Shown here one piece after another: positions 9,333-16,688 of a stretch of DNA of 64,000 bases. A program made the position numbers and the translations under genes. How positions within the stretch are numbered: position 1 is the first letter of the stretch; every line of letters begins with the position of its first letter. Origin of the DNA: Algibacter miyuki (lineage in GTDB: Bacteria > Bacteroidota > Bacteroidia > Flavobacteriales > Flavobacteriaceae); contig NZ_JAUFQP010000007.1 of assembly GCF_030409805.1 (NCBI RefSeq), forward strand, positions 1 through 64,000, read 5' to 3'. The notes below the pieces were generated by a model that did no database searches, had not been told where the DNA came from, and was given only the letters and a program-made list of their open reading frames with translations.

Positions 9333-9381
9333 TTATTTTACGGGATATGAGTGATAAAAGTTATTATATAACACGTTAGCC
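9333..9381 (+). other. attI-like junction between recombinase and first cassette
   Basis: Directly follows the recombinase stop. It ends TATATAACAC-GTTAGCC, which resembles the right ends of the attC-like sites (for example CATACACAAACAC-GTTGTAA at 12773-12791), but there is no matching left half. An ATATCC/GGATAT inverted repeat spans the gene end. This is where new cassettes would enter. Confidence 0.6.
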
Positions 9382-9396
9382 ACAATTAGAAAAAAT

Positions 9397-11811
9397 ATGA
9401 CCGAAAAATTACAATTTGTAAGTAAGAAGACAATTAAAGATATTAAAGATTTAGAAGTTAAGACTGAATCTACGGATTTAGACTATAAAGAAATATATAC
9501 TATATCTGATACTAAGTCAAAAATCGAAATTGCCAAAGATATACTTGCATTTGCTAATTCTAAGGGAGGTTATTTAATTTATGGTGTTAATAACAATTTT
9601 GAATGGATTGGTTTAGATGACAGAAGTGATAGCGATACCGACGAAGCAAATATTTCTAATATATTGGATAATTATGCAGATGGAGCAATTGAATTTTTAA
9701 CTAATACTATTGAAATTGAAGGTGCCTATTTTTTTATATTATATATTTTTCCCTCAAAAACAATAATACCATTTAAAAAAGACGGACAATATAACAAAGC
9801 TTCTTGGAAAGCTGGAAAAAGTAAAAACATTGCAGTCTTCAAAACTGGAGATGTATACTGTAGAAGAGGAAGTCGCTCAATAAAAGCTGATAATCTTTTT
9901 TATAAGCTTAAAAGTAACAATTTCAAAGTAATAGAAAATGTTAGTACGCAACCAATAATGTACAATGAATTTATTGGTAGAAAAGAATACTTAACAGATT
10001 TAAATAATAAGTTAAATAATAAAAATAATCGTTTAATTCAAATTGACGGAATTGGTGGAATTGGTAAAACTACTTTTGTCCACCACTTCACAACAAGACT
10101 TATTGAAAATGACGAGTTTAAAAACAATTTTGATTTTATAATTTGGACAAGTTCTAAACGTAATAAATACACACCACAAGGTATTAAAGACCTAAGTGAA
10201 TTTATTGCTAATTATTCAGAACTTCTCAAAGATATATATGATTTCGTAGTTGACTTAGGTTTAGATGAAAATGAAAATTATGAAATTGAAGAGACTGTAA
10301 TAAACTTCTTAAAAAACAACAAAGTATTATTAATCGTAGATAATCTTGAAACTTTAAACGATAAAGATTTAATTTCATTTCTTGAACATTTCCCAATTAA
10401 TTCCAAAGCTATTTTAACAACTAGAGAAACTCTAGGGGATTTCTATATGTCAAGAATTAACCTAAATGGTTTCGATGAAAAAGAAGAATTTCCTGAGTTT
10501 TTAAATTCTCAATATAAATTGTTTTGCGGTAATGATGAAAATACTTTTTCTAATTTATATGGAGAAAGTTTACCTCAGTTATACCAATATACAAAAGGTA
10601 TGCCTTTAGCAGGTCAGCTAATTTCTCATCAATTATCAACAGGTACACCTGTTGAGACAGTCCTTGAAAATTTAAAGAATGGTAAAGCTTACGAAGATAT
10701 TCTAAGATTTTGTTTTAAAGGTTCAATTGACAAGCTATCTAAAATAGAACAAGCATTGTTATTTGTTTTTTCACTTTCAGAAAAAGAAGAACTTTTAACA
10801 ATAGACGACTTGATTTACATAAGTGGATATTCAAGCGATGATATAGGCCTTCAAGCTATTCCAAAGCTGACAAAAATTTCTCTTTGTTTAAAACAAAAAA
10901 CTGAAAGCGGAGAAATAGGTTATTCTATTCCTCACCTTGCCAAAATATATTCCAAACAGTATCTGGTTCTAAAAAACGAGCAAGATATTATAAGTAATTA
11001 TGAGAATTTTGTTCAAGAAAAAAGTAAATTTAATTCAGATAGTTCTGAAAGTGTAAATCTATTTTATCGTTCGCAAGCTAAAAATCATAAAGAGAAAGTT
11101 GCAGCAACAGAAGCCATAAAAGCTTTGTCTGTTGCTTACTATGACTACGACACAGCAATAACCACTATTGAAAGATTAATTGAAAAAAATAGCAAGTTTG
11201 CTTTCTTATATTTGATAAAAGGGAAAATTGAAGACAGTGGTATTTATAAAGAATCTTACGAAAAGACAAAAAAAGCATTTTTATTAGCTATAGAATTAGA
11301 TGACCAATTTTTAGAAGCTTTAATAGAATTAGGATATCTCGAATACAAAAGTCGTATCGGTAATAGAGATAAAATAAAGGAAATAATACAATCGAGTATT
11401 GACTATTTTGAAAGAGCATTAAAAATAAATAATGAAGACCAAAGAATTTACCTAGGGCTTGCACAGGGCTATTCTATGAAGGCTAGAAATATTTCGTACT
11501 ACCATCATAAGAGAACTAAAGAAAAGGTAGCAAATCAAGCCAATGAATATTTTGAAAAAGCATTTTACATCGGCGATAAGTTATCTCAAACTCAAATACA
11601 TTCAAATGCTATAACTTCATTTGGGTACGCAATAAATATTAGAAATAATAACAGAGATGATTTAAGAGCTTTAGAAATATGTGAAAAAGGTCTTATTTAT
11701 GAGCCAGAAAACACAAAGCTCTTAAAGTTAAAGGAGGAATTAGAGTTTAAAGTAAATCCTGATAATTATGCTAAAAATATATTTGCGGAAAAAGGATGGA
11801 AAGTAAAATAA
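9397..11811 (+). CDS. AlbA_2-STAND NTPase-TPR protein, probable antiphage defence
   Basis: Cassette 1. Residues about 20-170 are an AlbA_2 (Schlafen-type) domain with ESTDLDYKE and NSKGGYLIYGVNN. From about residue 190 an NTPase of the NB-ARC/STAND class follows: FIGRKEYL entry motif, Walker A GIGGIGKTT at 218-226 (K224), Walker B KVLLIVDN at 309-316 (D315), and a KAILTTRE sensor motif. The rest is a helical region with tetratricopeptide-like repeats (about 560-790). STAND proteins of this layout sense an invader with the repeats, oligomerise on ATP and trigger an effector; here the AlbA_2 domain would be the effector or nucleic-acid binder. The stop is followed after one base by the attC-like site. 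Function is inferred from domains. Confidence 0.8.
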   Translation: MTEKLQFVSKKTIKDIKDLEVKTESTDLDYKEIYTISDTKSKIEIAKDILAFANSKGGYLIYGVNNNFEWIGLDDRSDSDTDEANISNILDNYADGAIEFLTNTIEIEGAYFFILYIFPSKTIIPFKKDGQYNKASWKAGKSKNIAVFKTGDVYCRRGSRSIKADNLFYKLKSNNFKVIENVSTQPIMYNEFIGRKEYLTDLNNKLNNKNNRLIQIDGIGGIGKTTFVHHFTTRLIENDEFKNNFDFIIWTSSKRNKYTPQGIKDLSEFIANYSELLKDIYDFVVDLGLDENENYEIEETVINFLKNNKVLLIVDNLETLNDKDLISFLEHFPINSKAILTTRETLGDFYMSRINLNGFDEKEEFPEFLNSQYKLFCGNDENTFSNLYGESLPQLYQYTKGMPLAGQLISHQLSTGTPVETVLENLKNGKAYEDILRFCFKGSIDKLSKIEQALLFVFSLSEKEELLTIDDLIYISGYSSDDIGLQAIPKLTKISLCLKQKTESGEIGYSIPHLAKIYSKQYLVLKNEQDIISNYENFVQEKSKFNSDSSESVNLFYRSQAKNHKEKVAATEAIKALSVAYYDYDTAITTIERLIEKNSKFAFLYLIKGKIEDSGIYKESYEKTKKAFLLAIELDDQFLEALIELGYLEYKSRIGNRDKIKEIIQSSIDYFERALKINNEDQRIYLGLAQGYSMKARNISYYHHKRTKEKVANQANEYFEKAFYIGDKLSQTQIHSNAITSFGYAINIRNNNRDDLRALEICEKGLIYEPENTKLLKLKEELEFKVNPDNYAKNIFAEKGWKVK

Positions 11812-11812
11812 C

Positions 11813-12013
11813 TGTGGCTAACAATGTATATAAAAAATAGCGCAAGTCATTACTAACACTAAGGTTTGGGCATTTTTGGAAAGTCGCCAAATTTTTAAAT
11901 TTGACGATTTCCAATAAAAAAGATAAATAGTAAAATTTAAAAATTCGGCTTGTGTTTATCCGAAAAGAAACCGCTTATTTTCAGCGCCACTTTTCATATA
12001 CGAGACGTTGTAG
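11813..12013 (+). repeat. attC-like site 1 (ends cassette 1)
   Basis: Left end TGTGGCTAAC (11813-11822) is the exact reverse complement of the cassette 1 start GTTAGCCACA (9375-9384). The right end is GTTGTAG at 12007. About 200 bp, the longest of the set. Outer arms TGTATAT/ATATAC; central inverted repeat TGGAAAGTCG...CGATTTCCA at 11877-11912. Confidence 0.8.
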
Positions 12014-12034
12014 CACATTTGAGAAACGAACTAA

Positions 12035-12502
12035 ATGATAGAATTAATACTTTCGACTTTAGCTGAATTTGGACTCATTCGTGAAGATTATAAACATCAA
12101 AAACGAATAACTAAAAAAGAAAAAGAAGACGGAATTAAAAGACCGATTCAAAAATATTTTATGCAACCGAGTGCATTAATGGTAATTGCTTTTTTGGTCG
12201 TTGGAAGTTTAAGTGCTATTCTATTTTTTACATATCAAAGAACGTCAGTTTTTCCAGAAAAAACAAAAAAGGAAATAACTGAAATGAGTGACAGAATGGA
12301 AAATTGGAATGAAAATCTTGGACAATACCCAACGGAACTGAATGAATTAATCGGAAATAGTCCTTTAAGACAAGATTGGAAAAAAGACGCTTGGAATCGA
12401 GAATATGAATTTACGATTATAGATAATGGAAACGGATTTTTAATCACATCTGCTGGCTCTGACGGAAAATTTGGAACTGAAGATGACATTAAATCAGAAT
12501 AA
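12035..12502 (+). CDS. Membrane protein with GspG-like C-terminal domain
   Basis: Cassette 2, first gene. 155 residues: a charged N-terminus, one transmembrane helix (about 48-70), and a C-terminal part (RQDWKKDAWNREYEF...ITSAGSDGKFGTEDDI) matching the calcium-binding C-terminus of type II secretion pseudopilin GspG and related proteins. It lacks the prepilin signal, because the helix is not N-terminal and there is no GFTLIE motif, so it is not a normal pseudopilin. Role unknown. Confidence 0.7.
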   Translation: MIELILSTLAEFGLIREDYKHQKRITKKEKEDGIKRPIQKYFMQPSALMVIAFLVVGSLSAILFFTYQRTSVFPEKTKKEITEMSDRMENWNENLGQYPTELNELIGNSPLRQDWKKDAWNREYEFTIIDNGNGFLITSAGSDGKFGTEDDIKSE

Positions 12503-12511
12503 AATATTGAA

Positions 12512-12631
12512 ATGAAAAAAAACTCTTTTTGGGATACGATATCAAACTATATGAGGTTTCAAATTATAGCTGCTGGAATAATATTAATTGTAGTAGTAAT
12601 TTTAGTTATTGGAAAAGCAATTTTTAATTAA
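12512..12631 (+). CDS. 39-residue single-pass membrane peptide
   Basis: Cassette 2, second gene. ATG nine bases after the previous stop; MKKNSFWDTISN then a helix of about 20 hydrophobic residues ending KAIFN. Short, but it has a coherent membrane-peptide layout and sits between the first gene and the attC-like site. No homology recognised. Confidence 0.5.
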   Translation: MKKNSFWDTISNYMRFQIIAAGIILIVVVILVIGKAIFN

Positions 12632-12656
12632 ACTGGAGAATGAAATAAATAAAAAC

Positions 12657-12791
12657 GTGCTACAACACCGTGTATAATTCATTGCTAATACTCGCCTACT
12701 TACGAAAGTCCTCGCGGACTTTCTATCTGTGATTTATTTGCTAACTTTAGTGCTGAAACACGCAACGAAATCATACACAAACACGTTGTAA
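12657..12791 (+). repeat. attC-like site 2 (ends cassette 2)
   Basis: Left end GTGCTACAAC (12657-12666) is the exact reverse complement of the cassette 2 start GTTGTAGCAC (12007-12016). Right end GTTGTAA at 12785. Tip hairpin GAAAGTC/GACTTTC with a CTCGCG loop; outer arms GTGTAT/ATACAC. Subfamily A (long right arm). Confidence 0.85.
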
Positions 12792-12796
12792 CCAAT

Positions 12797-13300
12797 TTGA
12801 GAAAAATCAGAAATATAAAGGAATTATTGGGAATTGACATTGACTTATTCAGTGCAAATTCAGCATATAAAACTGATTCCATTTCTGAATCTAATGATAA
12901 TCGGAATTTCTTACTCTATGATTTGAAGTCAAAATTTCTGAAAATATTTGACCAATATCAAATCTCAATATTTAACGAAAAAGCACAACATCTTGAATTA
13001 CGTTCTAGAAATTACAAATCAGACGATATAAAGAAACTTATAGGATTGATTGTCGATGAATATGGAACGGATGAAAACAATCAAAACGTATCGGATTGGG
13101 ACGGATTAAAGTATATGACTTGGTGGTTTAAAAATAAAAATCACGAACAAACCTACGACGAACCTGAAAATACAGAGGAATTATATTACGGAATAATGAT
13201 TGAGGGAATGAATGAAAATCAGGTAAGATTAGCCATACTTGATTACCATAATATTGATTCAAAACTGAATAAGAAAAACTGGTTACAACACCGTGTATAA
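12797..13300 (+). CDS. Cassette protein of unknown function, 167 residues
   Basis: Cassette 3. Starts with TTG two bases after the ten-base end match (12785-12794), giving MRKIRNIKELLGIDIDLF. No signal peptide or membrane helix; acidic, with an aromatic-rich middle (DGLKYMTWWF). The last residues LQHRV are read through the left end of attC-like site 3, whose TGTATAA supplies the stop codon. No homology recognised. The TTG start is the least certain point. Confidence 0.6.
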   Translation: MRKIRNIKELLGIDIDLFSANSAYKTDSISESNDNRNFLLYDLKSKFLKIFDQYQISIFNEKAQHLELRSRNYKSDDIKKLIGLIVDEYGTDENNQNVSDWDGLKYMTWWFKNKNHEQTYDEPENTEELYYGIMIEGMNENQVRLAILDYHNIDSKLNKKNWLQHRV

Positions 13301-13417
13301 TTAATTGCTTCATTCTTCCTTACTTGCGAAAATTCCTGCGGAATTTTCACGGGTTCGTAAATGTTTATTAACTTAGTTGCTTAACCACGCAACTAACCAT
13401 ACACAACAACGTTAGCA
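13280..13417 (+). repeat. attC-like site 3 (ends cassette 3)
   Basis: Left end TGGTTACAAC (13280-13289) is the exact reverse complement of the cassette 3 start GTTGTAACCA (12785-12794). Right end GTTAGCA at 13411. Tip hairpin GAAAATTC/GAATTTTC; outer arms GTGTAT/ATACAC. Overlaps the 3' end of the cassette 3 gene. Confidence 0.85.
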
Positions 13418-13434
13418 CCAATACGAAAAAAACA

Positions 13435-13812
13435 ATGAACAAAGAAACAATTCAATTGTATTTGAACAACTTTCGGAGATTTATTTCGCCTTATCTCAGG
13501 AAAGACATAAATTTCAAATCAATCATTTATCCTGCAAATGATGGAGCGATTGTAGAACTGAAATTCCAAAAAACGTCACCAATAAAAGATGAATTTCGTA
13601 AAAAGGAAAATTCTGTAACCGACTCTCTAAAGAGAATAAATCAACACGCATTTGGCGGAAACTTAGCTGGATTTAAATTTTCTGGAACAAACCTAATAAT
13701 GGAAGAAGGTCGAATTATAATTATAAAAGACGACAATAAGACCGAATGGAGCATAGAACAGGTTAAAAAAGATGTAGAAAAATTAATTCACCCTCAAAAA
13801 AAGAATTTATGA
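13435..13812 (+). CDS. Cassette protein of unknown function, 125 residues
   Basis: Cassette 4, first gene. Soluble, alternating alpha/beta character, no signal peptide (MNKETIQLYLNNFRRFISPYL). Its stop overlaps the start of the next gene in an ATGA, so the two are translationally coupled and probably act together. No homology recognised. Confidence 0.65.
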   Translation: MNKETIQLYLNNFRRFISPYLRKDINFKSIIYPANDGAIVELKFQKTSPIKDEFRKKENSVTDSLKRINQHAFGGNLAGFKFSGTNLIMEEGRIIIIKDDNKTEWSIEQVKKDVEKLIHPQKKNL

Positions 13813-14216
13813 GAATTGGAGATATTGAGGGAACACCAGAAGAAATAAAAGACTTAGTTGACAATCAAGGTCTTGATATTGGTAAGTATTTAAAAGCAAC
13901 GCCAAGTATAACTAATAAAAAATTTCATAATATTGGATTACTCATTTCAATTGCAATTTTTTTGATTATAAATATTTGCGTGTGGACAATCGATGTATCT
14001 GACCCACTTGAAAAGATTTCGATTGTAATTCTGTTAGCTCTTATTTGTTATATAACCATTTTAATACACCAACGACACGAAAATTTTATGATTAGTGGTT
14101 TAGTTATACTATTTTCAATTGTGATTATGAGTGTATGTCTTGATTTTATAACACCAAAAGATGCTTTACAAAAAATTGATAATGAAAACCCATTGAAAAG
14201 TTCAACATCTGAATAA
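13809..14216 (+). CDS. Small three-helix membrane protein
   Basis: Cassette 4, second gene, coupled by ATGA overlap. 135 residues: soluble N-terminal 40 residues (MRIGDIEGTPEEIKDLVDN, a possible helical interaction segment), then three membrane helices (about 42-60, 70-87, 93-113). The pair of a soluble and a membrane protein in one two-gene cassette is compatible with a defence, immunity or toxin-antitoxin-like module, but no motif proves it. Confidence 0.65.
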   Translation: MRIGDIEGTPEEIKDLVDNQGLDIGKYLKATPSITNKKFHNIGLLISIAIFLIINICVWTIDVSDPLEKISIVILLALICYITILIHQRHENFMISGLVILFSIVIMSVCLDFITPKDALQKIDNENPLKSSTSE

Positions 14217-14220
14217 GTAC

Positions 14221-14354
14221 TGGTGCTAACAACGTATATAATCCATTGCTAGTGAAAGCCTACTTACGAAAATCCTCGCGGATTTTCTATTCGGTTTTTA
14301 TTTGCTAAATTACGTGCTAAACCACGCAACGTATCATATACAAAACCGTTGCCC
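14221..14354 (+). repeat. attC-like site 4 (ends cassette 4)
   Basis: Left end TGGTGCTAAC (14221-14230) is the exact reverse complement of the cassette 4 start GTTAGCACCA (13411-13420). Right end GTTGCCC at 14348. Tip hairpin GAAAATC/GATTTTC. Subfamily A. Confidence 0.85.
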
Positions 14355-14376
14355 ACAATATAAAAAAAATCGCGAA

Positions 14377-14904
14377 TTGATTGAAAATTTTAGAAATATT
14401 GAATATTTAGAATTCGGAAACGAAAGACAAAAACTTGCTTTTTCTGAAATAAAAAAATATGGGATTTTAGAGAAACTCGAAAAATATAACCCAATTTTGA
14501 CTGGAACTATTCCAATCGGAATTGATTTACCAGAAAGTGATTTAGATATTATTTGTGAATGTCAAAATCACTCTGAATTTAAAACATATTTATCAGAAAA
14601 TTTTTCTAACAAAAAAGACTTTAAAGTTTATTCAACAAAACAAAATGGAATTGATTCAACTATTGCGGAATTTAAAACGGATAATTTTTTGTTTGAGATT
14701 TTTGGACAAAATATTCCGACCGAAAAGCAAAATGCTTATCAGCATATGATTATTGAAAATAGAATTTTAAAGGAAAAAGGTTCTGAATTTAAACAAAAAG
14801 TGAAAGAATTAAAATCTAACGGAATAAAAACGGAACCTGCTTTTGCTAAATTATTAGGGTTGAATGGAAATCCATATTCTGAATTATTAAAACTGAAAAA
14901 ATAA
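14377..14904 (+). CDS. DUF4269 nucleotidyltransferase-like protein
   Basis: Cassette 5. The sequence from ENFRNIEYLEFGNERQ onward matches the DUF4269 family: GTIPIGIDLPESDLDIICE (a nucleotidyltransferase-type D-x-D loop), FEIFGQNIPTEKQNAYQHM and the end KTEPAFAKLLGL. The frame is open back into attC-like site 4 (to 14302), but those codons are shared repeat sequence, so I place the start at TTG 14377, where family homology begins; the exact start is uncertain. Biochemical role unknown; it may transfer nucleotides to a small molecule or to another protein. Confidence 0.75.
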   Translation: MIENFRNIEYLEFGNERQKLAFSEIKKYGILEKLEKYNPILTGTIPIGIDLPESDLDIICECQNHSEFKTYLSENFSNKKDFKVYSTKQNGIDSTIAEFKTDNFLFEIFGQNIPTEKQNAYQHMIIENRILKEKGSEFKQKVKELKSNGIKTEPAFAKLLGLNGNPYSELLKLKK

Positions 14905-14908
14905 ATAC

Positions 14909-15042
14909 TGTGGGCAACACCGTGTATAATTAATGGCTGGTTCTCGCCTACTTACGAAAATCCTCGCGGATTTTCTATTCGGTTTTTATTTGCTAAATTA
15001 GGTGCTTAAACACGCCACTAATCATACACAAAACCGTTATGT
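14909..15042 (+). repeat. attC-like site 5 (ends cassette 5)
   Basis: Left end TGTGGGCAAC (14909-14918) is the exact reverse complement of the cassette 5 start GTTGCCCACA (14348-14357). Right end GTTATGT at 15036. Tip hairpin GAAAATC/GATTTTC. Differs from attC-like site 9 at only three positions in the core. Subfamily A. Confidence 0.87.
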
Positions 15043-15063
15043 GCAAGCTAAAAAACAACGTCA

Positions 15064-15252
15064 ATGAAACAAAATTCTAACATTTCATTTTTGAAAATGG
15101 TTTTAATCGCTTGGAAAATAACTTTTATTGCTGGTTGTTTTTTTCTGATTTATAGCATCTATGATGAAGAAATAAGTGCGATTATTTTTTGTGTTTTTTT
15201 ACTTACTTTTAATGGTTTTTTAATAAAAAAATATTCTCGAAATGAACCGTAA
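15064..15252 (+). CDS. Small two-helix membrane protein, 62 residues
   Basis: Cassette 6, first gene. Two hydrophobic helices (about 10-30 and 35-55) and a short basic tail (KKYSRNEP). Its 3' end overlaps the next gene by 11 bases. No homology recognised. Confidence 0.6.
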   Translation: MKQNSNISFLKMVLIAWKITFIAGCFFLIYSIYDEEISAIIFCVFLLTFNGFLIKKYSRNEP

Positions 15253-15577
15253 ATTTGATTTTATTGCGGAATTAAAATATAGAACGACTGAACAAGGTGG
15301 ACGAAAAACACCTGCGAATTCTGGATATCGTCCGCACTTAGAGTTTGAATTTACTGAAATGTTGACATCTGGACATCAATTCTTTATCGGAACTGATTTA
15401 GTAAATCCTGGAGAAACAGTTTTAGCTCAAATAGGAATGAATTCGACTTATCATTATGAAGGACAATTAGAAGTAGGAACGGAATTTAAATTCTGCGAAG
15501 GAAGTTTAATAATCGGAATTGGAAAAATAACTGAAATAATAAATAAATCACTGGAAAAGAAAAAAGCCAGCACATAA
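15242..15577 (+). CDS. Stand-alone EF-Tu domain III-like protein
   Basis: Cassette 6, second gene. 111 residues that align with the C-terminal beta-barrel of elongation factor Tu: DFIAELKYRTTEQGGRKTP and SGYRPHLEFEF correspond to the EF-Tu segment with EGGRHTP and NGYRPQF, then a short loop and GSLIIGIGKITEI at the end of the barrel. There is no GTPase domain. In EF-Tu this domain contacts tRNA and partner proteins, so the cassette product might bind tRNA or compete for an EF-Tu ligand; this is inference. The stop codon TAA lies inside the left end of attC-like site 6. Confidence 0.75.
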   Translation: MNRKFDFIAELKYRTTEQGGRKTPANSGYRPHLEFEFTEMLTSGHQFFIGTDLVNPGETVLAQIGMNSTYHYEGQLEVGTEFKFCEGSLIIGIGKITEIINKSLEKKKAST

Positions 15578-15703
15578 CATCGCATAAAAATAATGCGTAG
15601 ATTAGTGCTTAAACAAAGAACAGTACACTTTTGCTACTTCTGATTTTCCTGCGGAAAATCCTCGCACACAAAACCGCACTATTCTTATACGTAACCGTTG
15701 GCT
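15570..15703 (+). repeat. attC-like site 6 (ends cassette 6)
   Basis: Left end GCACATAAC (15570-15578) is the exact reverse complement of the cassette 6 start GTTATGTGC (15036-15044). Right end GTTGGCT at 15697. Tip hairpin GATTTTCC/GGAAAATC. Subfamily B (long left arm with GTGCTTAAACAAAG). Confidence 0.85.
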
Positions 15704-16008
15704 TTAATGCTCGAGCAAGTTTGCGGAATTAAAAAAAGCTTGTTTGTTTTTTGAATTTTAAGAAAGTAAACAATGAAAAAACATCTTGCTGAATTTTAAA
15801 AAACACGCTGAATAATCACTCAACTCTGAATTGAATGGCGTCTGACTTTTAAGCTCGTTTGCGGAATTGAAAACTGAATTGAAAAGCGGAATTAAGCAAA
15901 TTGCGGAATTTGAACAAGTTTTCGGAATGAAAATCGAGCTGAATAAAACATAAAACACGGAATTAAAAAGCCAACTAAAAAATAGAATAGAAACGTAAAA
16001 AAAGCACT
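15698..16008 (+). other. Cassette 7 body without a protein gene
   Basis: The longest ATG frame on the plus strand is about 15 codons. The sequence is AG-rich and repeats GCGGAATT-like words (near 15721, 15850, 15879, 15900). A minus-strand frame exists but runs into or through attC-like site 7 and lacks family features. It may encode an RNA, be a promoter cassette, or be a dead gene. Confidence 0.5.
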
Positions 16009-16146
16009 AAAAGCTAACACCGCATAAAAAAAATTGCTTAAATTTAGGTTTATCTTAAAGGTCGTTGCATGTTTGTTACTTCTGATTTTCCTACGGAAAA
16101 TCCTCGCACTCAAACACGCAACTCTTTTTATACAAACACGTTGTAA
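16009..16146 (+). repeat. attC-like site 7 (ends cassette 7)
   Basis: Left end AAAGCTAAC (16010-16018) pairs with the cassette 7 start GTTGGCTTT (15697-15705) with one mismatch. Right end GTTGTAA at 16140. Tip hairpin GATTTTCC/GGAAAATC. Subfamily B. Confidence 0.8.
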
Positions 16147-16172
16147 ACAATACCGAAAAAAACTCATAACGA

Positions 16173-16523
16173 ATGAAATACGTTGAATTTAATATTGAAA
16201 CAAATAAAATAGAATTTCTGAATTCTGTTTTTGGATTTGAAAGTATTTTGCTGAATGGAAAACAAATTTCTAAAAAGTTTTCTTTTTCTGGAATTACTCA
16301 TAATATAAATCTGAATTCACAAAACCTGACTTTAGAATCGCAATATAAACAGTTTGGAAAAAGAGAAATTAAACTCGAACTGAAAGAAAACGGAAAACTA
16401 ATAGAAACCAAAATTGTAGAAGCAGACAAAAAGCAGAGAATTTATTGGATAGCTATTGGAATATTTATTGGTTTACTTGGATTTAAACTTGGTCAATTTC
16501 TGATTCAAAGTGTTAGTGGATAA
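16173..16523 (+). CDS. Tail-anchored cassette protein, 116 residues
   Basis: Cassette 8. Beta-rich soluble part (about residues 1-88) followed by one C-terminal membrane helix (about 90-110) and no signal peptide, so probably cytosolic and anchored in the inner membrane. No homology recognised. Confidence 0.6.
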   Translation: MKYVEFNIETNKIEFLNSVFGFESILLNGKQISKKFSFSGITHNINLNSQNLTLESQYKQFGKREIKLELKENGKLIETKIVEADKKQRIYWIAIGIFIGLLGFKLGQFLIQSVSG

Positions 16524-16541
16524 AAAAAATGAATAAAGTAC

Positions 16542-16676
16542 TGTTTACAACAATGTATAAAAATAATTGCGGTTTAGTAATAAATCAAAGGTCGTTGCGC
16601 GTTTGCTACGTCTGATTTTCCTTCGGAAAATCCTCGCACGCAAACCAGCAAATATTATTATACTAGACCGTTAGCA
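16542..16676 (+). repeat. attC-like site 8 (ends cassette 8)
   Basis: Left end TGTTTACAAC (16542-16551) is the exact reverse complement of the cassette 8 start GTTGTAAACA (16140-16149). Right end GTTAGCA at 16670. Tip hairpin GATTTTCC/GGAAAATC. Subfamily B. Confidence 0.85.
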
Positions 16677-16688
16677 AAAATTTGAAAA

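Noticed and set aside
14302..14376. Upstream extension of the DUF4269 gene.
   Set aside because: These codons lie in attC-like site 4 and its junction; other sites contain the same sequence, and family homology begins only behind 14377.
15892..16167. A minus-strand frame of 91 codons.
   Set aside because: It runs across attC-like site 7 and its hydrophobic character comes from the repeat sequence; no start context or homology.
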